From assembly GCF_009687845.1 (NCBI RefSeq), contig NZ_BLAD01000072.1, positions 1 through 64,000 on the forward strand: 64,000 nucleotides of DNA. The letters run 5' to 3'. The position numbers and the translations under genes are program-made. Below, piece after piece: positions 14,900-21,956 of this stretch. How positions within the stretch are numbered: the stretch's first letter is position 1; each line of letters opens with the position of its first letter. This stretch comes from Acrocarpospora corrugata. Lineage in GTDB: Bacteria > Actinomycetota > Actinomycetes > Streptosporangiales > Streptosporangiaceae. Below the pieces are notes generated by a model. It made no database searches. It was not told the DNA's origin and saw nothing but the letters and a program-made list of their open reading frames with translations.

Positions 14900-15531
14900 T
14901 AGGCCAGCACGGCCAGCACCCGGCGGTTGTCGTCGTCGCTGGGGACCAGGTCGAGCTTGGCGAAGATGTTGGCCGTGTGCTTGCCCACCGCGCTCTCGCT
15001 CAGGAACAGGCGCTGCCCGATGGCGGCGTTCGACCTGCCCTCGGCCATCAGCTCCAGGACCTCACGCTCGCGCGGAGTCAGCCGGACCACCGGCTCGTTC
15101 CTGGAGTTGCTGGCCAGCAGCTTGGCGATCACCTCGGGGTCCATCGCGGTGCCGCCCCCGGCCACCCGGCGGACGGCGTCGATGAACTGCTCGGCGTTGA
15201 AGACGCGATCCTTGAGCAGGTAGCCGATGCCGCCGGTGCCGTCCGCGAGCAGCTCTCGCGCGTACAGCTGCTCGACATGCTGGGACAGCACGAGCACGGG
15301 CAGGCCGGGGATCTGGCGGCGGGCGGTCAGCGCGGCCTGCAGGCCCTCGTCGGTGAAGGTGGGCGGCAGCCGTACGTCCACGACGGCCACGTCGGGCCGG
15401 TGCTCGATCAGGGCGGCGAGCAGGTCGGGGCCTGACTCGACGGCCGCGACCACTTCGAAGCCATGCGCTCGCAGGAGCAGGACCAGGCCCTCGCGGAGAA
15501 GGTGCAGGTCTTCGGCCAGAACCACCCTCAT
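14884..15531 (-). CDS. NarL/FixJ-type response regulator
   Basis: A 215-residue two-component regulator. The receiver domain begins MRVVLAEDLHLLREGL; the likely phospho-acceptor is Asp52 in VAVVDVRLPP. The LuxR-type helix-turn-helix follows LTPREREVLELMAEG and SNAAIGQRLFLSESAVGKHT near the C-terminus. It lies 2 bp after the histidine-kinase stop, so they form an operon. The divergent ABC exporter is the most likely target, as in other actinobacterial kinase-regulator-exporter sets. The 3' end is tandemly repeated (14846-14899). Confidence 0.93.
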   Translation of the reverse strand: MRVVLAEDLHLLREGLVLLLRAHGFEVVAAVESGPDLLAALIEHRPDVAVVDVRLPPTFTDEGLQAALTARRQIPGLPVLVLSQHVEQLYARELLADGTGGIGYLLKDRVFNAEQFIDAVRRVAGGGTAMDPEVIAKLLASNSRNEPVVRLTPREREVLELMAEGRSNAAIGQRLFLSESAVGKHTANIFAKLDLVPSDDDNRRVLAVLAYLNDK

Positions 15532-15533
15532 GA

Positions 15534-17006
15534 TCAGCAGCTTACGGCCTTATCCGGGTTTACCGACCCGGACAGCACGATTCCTCCTGCCAGCATGGTG
15601 GCGCCCAGCGCGATCATCCCGAAGACCGTCGGCCACTGCAGCGGCTCCGGCATGTAGAGGGCGAGGAACCAGGACTTCGTCGGAGCGCCGAAGATCAGGA
15701 AGAACCCGGCCACGATGCCCTGCGGGATGAGCGGAATCCAGCACACACTCCAGCAGAGCGCCATGAGCATCCCGCGCCAGCCAGTGTGCTTCGGCTCGGG
15801 CGTCTCGGTCGACAGCGCGAACGGGAGTTCCAGGGTCGCCACGGTGGGGCCGCCCGGCGGGCTGGTCAGCGCCAGCACCCCGTCGAACGTGGCCAACCGG
15901 CGCTCGATCCCCGCCAGGCCGCCGCCGGGATTCGACCGCGCGCCGCCAGGGCCGTCGTCGACGACGGTGACCCGGAGCGCCCGGTCGCGCCGGCTGATGT
16001 CGATGGCGACATTGGACGCGTGCCGGGAGGCGTTGGCGAGCAGCTCGGCCACCGAGAAGTACACCGCGGACTCCACCGGGGACTCCGGGCGCTCGTCCAG
16101 GTCGACCTCGACCTCGACCTTCAGCGGGCTGTCCAGGGCGAGCGCCCGGATCGCGTCGCCCAGGCCGCGTTCGGCCAGCACCGGCGGGTGGATGCCGCGG
16201 ACCAGCTGCCGCAGCTCGGCCAGCGCCGTCGCCGACGCCTCCCTGGCCTTGGCCAGCAGCGCCTTGGCCGCCGCCGGGTCGCTCGTGATGAGCTGCTCGG
16301 CCGCGCCGATCGTCATGCCGACGGCCACCATCCGGGCCTGCGCGCCGTCGTGCAGGTCGCGCTCGATCCGGCGCAGCTCGGCGGCCTGCGAGTCGACCGC
16401 CTCGACCCGGACCTGGTTGAGGTGACGGACCTGGCCGATCAGCTGGGTGTTGGCGGTCGGGCCGAGCATGCCGGTGGCGTAGAAGCCGTAGATCCGCAGC
16501 GCCAGCGGCGCGACCACGACCGCGGCCACCGGGAACGCCAGGGCCCAGAGGTTGCCCAGCCAGACCTGGTAGAAGCCGTACCCGATCAGGAGGGTGGGGC
16601 CGGCGACCAGGACCGCGCGGGTCCACGGGTCGATCAGGAGCCAGACCAGTTCGCGGTAGGTCGCGGGGTCGCGCAGGAACCAGTTCAGGCGGGCGTTGAA
16701 GGCGGGGATGGTGGGTTTGCGGTAGAGGGTGCGGCCGTCCCGGTACCAGCCGTCGCGTTGCCGTACCGGCGGCGGGGGCTTGGGGTTGTACGGTTCGCCG
16801 ATCTTGATGCCGATCCAGCGGTGGATCAGTTGGCGGTCCAGGCGGGCGACCGCGCGGATCAGGCGGATCGACGGGGGGAACAGGAACACCATGCCGAGGA
16901 TGAACGACAGCAGCACGCCGGCGATCGCGACCAGCGCCGCCGGGATCTGAACGAGCACCACCGCGGACAGGGCCACGCCGTATCCAAGCGCCTTGATGTG
17001 CTTCAT
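15534..17006 (-). CDS. sensor histidine kinase (HisKA_3 type)
   Basis: A 490-residue membrane kinase. Two helices near residues 10-45, then more at about 133-175, form a sensor region typical of actinobacterial kinases. The phospho-acceptor His219 lies in RRIERDLHDGAQARMVAVG. The ATPase domain shows an N-box ELLANASRHAS and G-boxes VVDDGPGG and GGGLAGIERRL. Two further hydrophobic segments close the protein (GMLMALCWSVCWIPLIP and PTVFGMIALGATMLAGG). ATG 17006 (MKHIKALGYG) is chosen because upstream codons are atypical. The response regulator gene follows after 2 bp. Confidence 0.9.
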   Translation of the reverse strand: MKHIKALGYGVALSAVVLVQIPAALVAIAGVLLSFILGMVFLFPPSIRLIRAVARLDRQLIHRWIGIKIGEPYNPKPPPPVRQRDGWYRDGRTLYRKPTIPAFNARLNWFLRDPATYRELVWLLIDPWTRAVLVAGPTLLIGYGFYQVWLGNLWALAFPVAAVVVAPLALRIYGFYATGMLGPTANTQLIGQVRHLNQVRVEAVDSQAAELRRIERDLHDGAQARMVAVGMTIGAAEQLITSDPAAAKALLAKAREASATALAELRQLVRGIHPPVLAERGLGDAIRALALDSPLKVEVEVDLDERPESPVESAVYFSVAELLANASRHASNVAIDISRRDRALRVTVVDDGPGGARSNPGGGLAGIERRLATFDGVLALTSPPGGPTVATLELPFALSTETPEPKHTGWRGMLMALCWSVCWIPLIPQGIVAGFFLIFGAPTKSWFLALYMPEPLQWPTVFGMIALGATMLAGGIVLSGSVNPDKAVSC

Positions 17007-17139
17007 GGCCTCAAGTTTGGGCGAACCGGGCTCGTGGGGGCAGTGCACGGAGGCGTACAGCGGGGGTGGGGATAAGTACACCCGGGCTCGGTTTTCAACC
17101 GCATTCCGGGGCTGAGCCGTGGAATCTAGCTTTTGGTGC

Positions 17140-18003
17140 ATGCCAATCATCACGGTCGAGAACCTGCACAAGCGCTATGGCGACAAGGTAGCGGTCGCCG
17201 ACGTCTCCTTCTCGGTGGAGCAGGGGGAGATATTCGGGATTGTCGGACGCAACGGCGCCGGCAAGACCACCACGGTCGAATGTGTGGCCGGACTCCGTAC
17301 CCCGACCAGCGGCAAGATCAAGGTGGCCGCCGACCTCAAACAGCAGGTCGGCGTGCAGCTCCAGGACTGCTCGCTGCCCGACAAGCTCCGGGTCGGCGAA
17401 GCGCTCGACCTGTACGCCTCCTTCTACGCCAACCCCGTCTCCCCCGCCGCCCTGCTGGAGGAGGTCGGCCTGGACCCGCGCCAGGCGTTCGCCAAGCTCT
17501 CCGGCGGGCAGCGGCAGCGGCTGTCCATCGCGCTGGCTCTGGTCGGCAACCCGACGATCGCCATCCTGGACGAGCTGACCACCGGCCTCGACCCGCAGGC
17601 CCGGCGCGAGACCTGGGGCCTGATCGAGCGGATCAAGGAGCGCGGCGTCACCGTCCTGCTGGTCACGCACTTCATGGAAGAGGTCGAACGGCTCTGCGAC
17701 CGGGTCGCGATCATCTCCGACGGCGCCGTGCTCGCGGTCGACACCCCCGCCGGCCTGATCGCCCGCGCCGGCAGCTCGGACCGGGTGATCTTCCGGACCA
17801 GCGGCTCGGTGGCGAAGTTGTCCACGCTCCCCGAGGTGACCTCGGTCGTCGTCGAGGGCGACCTCGTCACGGTCACCGGCGACGCGAACGTCCTGCACGC
17901 CGTCGTCCTGACCCTCCCGGCCGGCCAGGTGTCCGAACTGCGCAGCGAACGCACCACCCTGGACGACGCCTTCCTCTCCCTGACCGGCCACTCAGCCACC
18001 TGA
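17140..18003 (+). CDS. ABC transporter ATP-binding subunit (drug-export type)
   Basis: A 287-residue ATPase for the permease that follows. Walker A is GRNGAGKTT at about residues 36-44, the signature is KLSGGQRQRLSIALAL, Walker B is IAILDELTTGLDP and the H-loop His is in LLVTHFMEE. The C-terminal extension is typical of DrrA/CcmA-type exporters. ATG 17140 has no ribosome binding site, and TAGCTT lies about 8 bp upstream, suggesting leaderless expression. It is divergent from the histidine kinase, which probably controls it. Its 3' end is followed by decayed tandem copies of itself. Confidence 0.92.
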   Translation: MPIITVENLHKRYGDKVAVADVSFSVEQGEIFGIVGRNGAGKTTTVECVAGLRTPTSGKIKVAADLKQQVGVQLQDCSLPDKLRVGEALDLYASFYANPVSPAALLEEVGLDPRQAFAKLSGGQRQRLSIALALVGNPTIAILDELTTGLDPQARRETWGLIERIKERGVTVLLVTHFMEEVERLCDRVAIISDGAVLAVDTPAGLIARAGSSDRVIFRTSGSVAKLSTLPEVTSVVVEGDLVTVTGDANVLHAVVLTLPAGQVSELRSERTTLDDAFLSLTGHSAT

Positions 18004-18081
18004 CCTGACCTCCTCTTCCCGACCAGCCACCCGGCCGCCTGATCTCCTCTCCCGAACGGCCCGCTCGGCCGTCTGACCTGA
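17973..18081 (+). repeat. degenerate tandem repeat of the ABC gene's 3' end
   Basis: Three units of 34-39 bp (17973-18008, 18009-18042, 18043-18081) share the pattern CTCTCCC-GAC-GGCCAC-C-GCC-CCTGA. The first encodes the gene's own C-terminus LSLTGHSAT and stop; the others would read LLFPTSHPAA-stop and similar, and are non-coding spacer. The repeats fill the gap before the permease. Confidence 0.7.
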
Positions 18082-18100
18082 CCTCCCGAAGGAGCCTTCC

Positions 18101-18859
18101 ATGGCCAGCACCGCCCTCTTCCCCGCCCGGCTAGCCGTCACCGAATTCAAGCTGTACCTGCGCGAACCGCTCGCCGCCTTCTTCGGCATCGTCCTGCCGC
18201 TCGCTTTGCTGCTGATCCTCGGCGCGGCCATCCCGGACTTCCGCAAGCCCGCCGCCGACCTCGGCGGCGCCCGGCCTGTCGACGCCCACCTGCCCGGGAT
18301 GATGATCCTGCTCTCGGTGCTGACCGTGGCGTTCAGCGTGCTGCCAGCGGTGCTGGTGCTCTACCGGGAGCGCGGCGTACTTCGCCGGATGTCCACCACG
18401 CCGATGCGACCCATCTCGATGCTGACCGTGCAACTGGTGCTCAACGCGGCCGTCGCCGCTCTGGCCACCGTGCTCATGCTGGTCTTCGGGCATCTGATCC
18501 TGGACGTCCCGTACCCGCCGATGCCGCTCGCCTTCATCGGGGTGTTCCTGCTGGGTGCGGTGACCATGTTCGGGATCGGCCTGGCGCTCGCCGCGGTCGC
18601 GCCGAACTCGCGGGTCGTGCAGGGCGTCGGCGCCGGCGTCATGTTCCCGCTGCTCTTCCTGGGCGGAGTCTGGCTGCCCCGGCCGTTGATGCCGGACTGG
18701 CTGCGTACGGTCAGCGACTACAGCCCCGCCGGCGCGTTCGGCCAGGCACTCACCGACGTGCTGGCCAACCGATCGCCGAGCCTGCTGCACCTGGTGGTGA
18801 TGGCCGCCTGGGCCACCCTCGGCATCGCAGCCGCGACCCGCTGGTTTCGCTGGGAGTAA
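18101..18859 (+). CDS. ABC transporter permease (ABC-2 type)
   Basis: A 252-residue integral membrane protein with about six helices: LAAFFGIVLPLALLLILGAA, MMILLSVLTVAFSVLPAVLV, LVLNAAVAALATVLMLVFG, FIGVFLLGAVTMFGIGLALA, GVMFPLLFLGGVWLPR and LVVMAAWATLGIAAA. It contains the ABC-2 pattern RERGVLRRMSTTPM between helices two and three. ATG 18101 follows CGAAGGAG. It pairs with the preceding ATPase as an exporter; the substrate is not readable from sequence. The kinase-regulator pair on the other side of the promoter region probably senses the same compound or envelope stress. Confidence 0.9.
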   Translation: MASTALFPARLAVTEFKLYLREPLAAFFGIVLPLALLLILGAAIPDFRKPAADLGGARPVDAHLPGMMILLSVLTVAFSVLPAVLVLYRERGVLRRMSTTPMRPISMLTVQLVLNAAVAALATVLMLVFGHLILDVPYPPMPLAFIGVFLLGAVTMFGIGLALAAVAPNSRVVQGVGAGVMFPLLFLGGVWLPRPLMPDWLRTVSDYSPAGAFGQALTDVLANRSPSLLHLVVMAAWATLGIAAATRWFRWE

Positions 18860-18870
18860 CCATCCGCTAC

Positions 18871-19090
18871 AGCCCCCGCCAGATCCGGCGGGGGCTGTTT
18901 GCGTTCGAGGTGACTGGTACGCCCGCCAACGCTGGCCAGGCTGTTTGGTTCGAGGTATCTGGTACGGCCCCACCCACGCTGGCGGGGCCGCTACGTTCGA
19001 GGTGTCCGGAACGACCCCCGCCCGAGGCTGTTTTGCGAGGTGTCCGGTACGAACCCCCCGCCCGCACTGGCGGGGCTGTTTACGTGCGAG
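18871..19090. repeat. five tandem units of hairpin plus TTCGAGGTGTCCGGTAC-like element
   Basis: The first unit is a good terminator (AGCCCCCGCC-AGATCC-GGCGGGGGCT then GTTT) for the permease gene. Each unit continues GTTCGAGGT-TCTGGTAC and is followed by another, increasingly diverged hairpin-plus-element unit, near 18921, 18965, 19011 and 19051. The array ends about 40 bp before the MmyB-type regulator start. Confidence 0.75.
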
Positions 19091-19130
19091 GTAATCGTCA
19101 GCATTCTGTCGGGGTCGGTAGCTTCAGGGT

Positions 19131-19916
19131 GTGACGGTGACCATGCAGCGTTCTGTGGGCGAGTTGCTCCGGCAGTGGCGGGAGCATCGGCGGCTCAGCC
19201 AGGTCGAGTTGTCGATTCAGGCGGAGGTCTCGACCCGGCATATCAGCTTTCTGGAGACCGGCCGGGCCAATCCGAGCCGGGACATGGTGCTGCGGCTGGC
19301 CGATCATCTGGATCTGCCGCTTCGGGAGCGGAATCGGTTGTTGCTGGCGGCCGGGTTCGCGCCGGTTTATCCGGAGTCGCTCCTGGGTTCGCCGCGGATG
19401 GCGGCGGTGTACGCGGCGATCCGGATGATTCTGAGCGGGCATGACCCTTATCCGGCAGTGGTGGTCGATCGGCGGTGGAACCTGGTCGACGCGAACGAGG
19501 GCATCAACCGGCTGGCCTCGGGCATCGATCCGGATTTGCTGGGAAATGTGCTGCGGGCGTCGCTGCACCCCGAAGGCCTGGCTCCGCGAATCATCAACCT
19601 GGGCGAGTGGCGCGCCCACCTACTGAGCCGCCTGCGCCGCCAGATCGCCGTAACCGCGGACCCCGAACTCGCCGACCTGTACGCCGAGTTGCGGGCCTAT
19701 CCCTGCGACCAGCCGGAACCGGAGATCGAACTGCCCGGCCCCGGCGACATCCTGACACCCCTGCGGATCCGATCCGGCGACCGCGAACTCTCCTTCATCA
19801 GCACAATCGCCACCTTCGGCACACCACTCGACGTAACCGTCGCCGAATTGGCGATCGAATCGTTCTTTCCCGCTGATGATCAGACACGTCAGGAGATGTC
19901 ACAATTCGCGGAGTAG
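19131..19916 (+). CDS. XRE-type regulator with MmyB-like ligand domain
   Basis: A 261-residue protein. The helix-turn-helix spans about residues 8-65 (VGELLRQWREHRRLSQVELS, STRHISFLETGRANPS). The C-terminal half is the MmyB-like ligand-binding domain with YPAVVVDRRWNLVDANEGIN, a PAS-like fold known in this family to bind fatty acid-like molecules. GTG 19131 lacks a ribosome binding site but has TAGCTT about 8 bp upstream. The tandem array just upstream could hold its binding sites. It is followed 27 bp later by an SRPBCC gene, probably its regulated partner. Confidence 0.85.
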   Translation: MTVTMQRSVGELLRQWREHRRLSQVELSIQAEVSTRHISFLETGRANPSRDMVLRLADHLDLPLRERNRLLLAAGFAPVYPESLLGSPRMAAVYAAIRMILSGHDPYPAVVVDRRWNLVDANEGINRLASGIDPDLLGNVLRASLHPEGLAPRIINLGEWRAHLLSRLRRQIAVTADPELADLYAELRAYPCDQPEPEIELPGPGDILTPLRIRSGDRELSFISTIATFGTPLDVTVAELAIESFFPADDQTRQEMSQFAE

Positions 19917-19943
19917 ATCATTGTTCGGTGACTGGAGGCAGGC

Positions 19944-20396
19944 GTGCCGGAGACGGTACTGAAGAACATATTCCACGTCGACGCCACCCCCCAGGCGGTA
20001 TTCGACCATCTGACCACCCCCGAAAACTACGTGGGCCTGTCCCCCATCGTGATCGCCGTCCACGACGTGGACCACTCAACACCCGGCGTAATCCGCTACA
20101 CGGCCGTCGAACGCTTCCGCTTCCTGGGCTTCATCACCCACGACAACCCCATCAAGGTAGAACTCTTCACCGAAGACCTCTCCTTGTACGGCGAGGTCCG
20201 AAGCCCCGGCAACATCCAGATGCGCTACCGCTTCGACCTAATCGCCGACGGCGAACGCACCCGCGTCGAGGACCGCCTCGACCTCAAAGCCCCCTGGTTC
20301 CTACTCCGCTACGCCGCAGGCGAGGCCCGCAAAGTCCAACTGGCCCGAGCCCAAATCCTGGCAGAACGCCTATCCCCGGCATCGTCATCACACTGA
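19944..20396 (+). CDS. SRPBCC (START/Bet v1-like) family protein
   Basis: A 150-residue protein with the SRPBCC pattern: an N-terminal strand KNIFHVDATPQAVFDHLTTP, a middle VIRYTAVERFRFLGF and a long C-terminal helix (FLLRYAAGEARKVQLARAQI). The fold makes a hydrophobic cavity for lipids or polyketide-like ligands. GTG 19944 follows GGAGGCAGGC. It is downstream of the MmyB-type regulator, so it may bind or process the same ligand. Its stop codon lies in the first unit of a tandem repeat. Confidence 0.8.
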   Translation: MPETVLKNIFHVDATPQAVFDHLTTPENYVGLSPIVIAVHDVDHSTPGVIRYTAVERFRFLGFITHDNPIKVELFTEDLSLYGEVRSPGNIQMRYRFDLIADGERTRVEDRLDLKAPWFLLRYAAGEARKVQLARAQILAERLSPASSSH

Positions 20397-20505
20397 CGAC
20401 CACTCGGACGTCACTGACGAATACCCGGGCGGCACACAAACGAAAGCCCGGGCGCCACACTGACGAATGCACCAGGCGTCGCACTGACGACCGCTCCAAC
20501 GTGGC
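20391..20505 (+). repeat. five tandem units starting at the SRPBCC stop codon
   Basis: CACTGACGA-type units begin at 20391, 20412, 20435 (diverged), 20458 and 20482, spaced 21-24 bp. The first includes the gene's last His codon and its TGA stop. The stretch to 20645 contains no gene; a second inverted element, CGCGTGGCCCG/GGCCACGCG, lies near 20563-20589. Confidence 0.8.
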
Positions 20506-20645
20506 CTGTTCTGCCCACGCGAGGCGACCCCGGCTCTCACGAGTGACACCCCGACACCCGTCCGCGCGTGGCCCGAAGCGGCCACGCGAGGCGATCAGCC
20601 CTGGCCCTCGTGAGAGGCTGGACGCCAGACCTGTGAGGAGTGCTC

Positions 20646-21392
20646 ATGATTGTTCTGGCCCATGTCAGTGACGTCCACATCGACGGAAGCGAGCGCAACA
20701 CCGAGCGGACCACCCGGATCATGTCGTACGTCGACGGACTGGACGTGACCGCGGTCCTCGTCACCGGCGACATCGCCGACAACGGCGCCGAGGACGAATA
20801 CGCCATCGCCCGCGCCGCCCTCAAAACCCGCCACCCCACGATCATCTGCCCCGGCAACCACGACAGCCGCGCCCCCTTCCGCAAGGTCCTCCTCGACGCC
20901 ACCGCCGAACAGGCTGATCCGGACGAGCCCATCAACCAGGTCCTTCGGATCCCCGGAGTCACGATCATCCTGTGCGACTCCAGCATCCCCGGCCGCCCCG
21001 AAGGCCTCCTCGCTGACTCAACCCTCACCTGGCTCGACGAGACCCTCACCACCACCGAACCCGGCCCCGTCTTCGTCGGCATGCACCACCCGGCGACGCC
21101 CCTGGGCATCCCATACGTCGACACCATCGGCCTACGCGAGCCCAACAACCTCGCCGCCGTCCTGGAACGCCACCCTCACGTCACAGCCACCCTCGTCGGC
21201 CACGCCCACACCGCCGCCGCAACCGCCTTCGCCAACCGCCCCCACCTGATCGCCCCCGGCGTCGTCAGCACCGGCCTCCCACCCTGCGAAAGCACATCCC
21301 GCCCCCCAGTGAGCTACGACCTCCCCCCAGCCTTCGCCCTCCACATCTACGACAACAACCACCTCACCACCCACTACCGAGCCCTCCCCTAA
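20646..21392 (+). CDS. metallophosphoesterase (CpdA-like class III phosphodiesterase)
   Basis: A 248-residue binuclear-metal phosphoesterase. The metal-site motifs are in order: AHVSDVHIDG (DxH), VLVTGDIADNGAE (GDxxD-like), CPGNHDSRAP (GNHD), FVGMHHPATP and TLVGHAHTAAATAF (GHxH). The order and length resemble 3',5'-cyclic nucleotide phosphodiesterases such as CpdA, but cyclic-nucleotide specificity is not provable by reading. ATG 20646 has GAGGAG about 6 nt upstream; an upstream GTG would abut that site. It stands alone. Confidence 0.88.
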   Translation: MIVLAHVSDVHIDGSERNTERTTRIMSYVDGLDVTAVLVTGDIADNGAEDEYAIARAALKTRHPTIICPGNHDSRAPFRKVLLDATAEQADPDEPINQVLRIPGVTIILCDSSIPGRPEGLLADSTLTWLDETLTTTEPGPVFVGMHHPATPLGIPYVDTIGLREPNNLAAVLERHPHVTATLVGHAHTAAATAFANRPHLIAPGVVSTGLPPCESTSRPPVSYDLPPAFALHIYDNNHLTTHYRALP

Positions 21393-21471
21393 CGCCCAGC
21401 ACCGAACCACATCGCCCCAGCCGTCAGACCAACCTGAGGACGCGTCGGGGCCCGGGACCAGAATCATCGCC

Positions 21472-21918
21472 ATGTGGAGGAGAAAGAAGCAGGACGAGAG
21501 CGACCTCACCCCGGCCGAGCGGATCACGGCACCGCTGAGGAAGAACATGCCGAACGCGGGGGACTTCAGCTACGAGGCCATCCGGAAGCTGGGGAACCCC
21601 ATTCCGATGCTCGTGCAGAACAATGGCGACAAGCTGCTGGAGTTGTGCCTGGAACCGTCCGCCCAAGACTACTGGCTGCGGCCCGGCGAGGCGGTCATGG
21701 TCACGTCGTATGGCCATTGGGACGACCACCCCTTCGAGACGATCTATGAGCCGGACCGCATCATGGTCTGGGTCATCTCGTGGTTCGCCACGGTCTCCGA
21801 CAGCAGCGGCGACGAGGTCCCCTGCGGCCACCAGCGGCCAGAGGGAAGTACGGGCGCGTTGGCTAGTTCTCATGGGTGTGAACGGCCAAAATGGCCAGAT
21901 GCTGGCCATGGTCAATGA
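21472..21918 (+). CDS. conserved hypothetical protein
   Basis: A 148-residue soluble protein. The central region LLELCLEPSAQDYWLRPGEA, followed by VMVTSYGHWDDHPFETIY and EPDRIMVWVISWFATVSD, looks like a compact beta-sandwich domain seen in uncharacterised actinobacterial proteins. The N-terminus is Lys/Arg rich (MWRRKKQDES) and the C-terminus low-complexity. ATG 21472 lacks a clear ribosome binding site. It is isolated, convergent with dnaB. I cannot assign a function. Confidence 0.6.
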   Translation: MWRRKKQDESDLTPAERITAPLRKNMPNAGDFSYEAIRKLGNPIPMLVQNNGDKLLELCLEPSAQDYWLRPGEAVMVTSYGHWDDHPFETIYEPDRIMVWVISWFATVSDSSGDEVPCGHQRPEGSTGALASSHGCERPKWPDAGHGQ

Positions 21919-21956
21919 GAATTGGCCATGGAAACTGAAACCCTACAACGACGCCG

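Noticed and set aside
18871-19090. CRISPR array
   Set aside because: Units are contiguous and degenerate with no unique spacers, and no cas genes are nearby.
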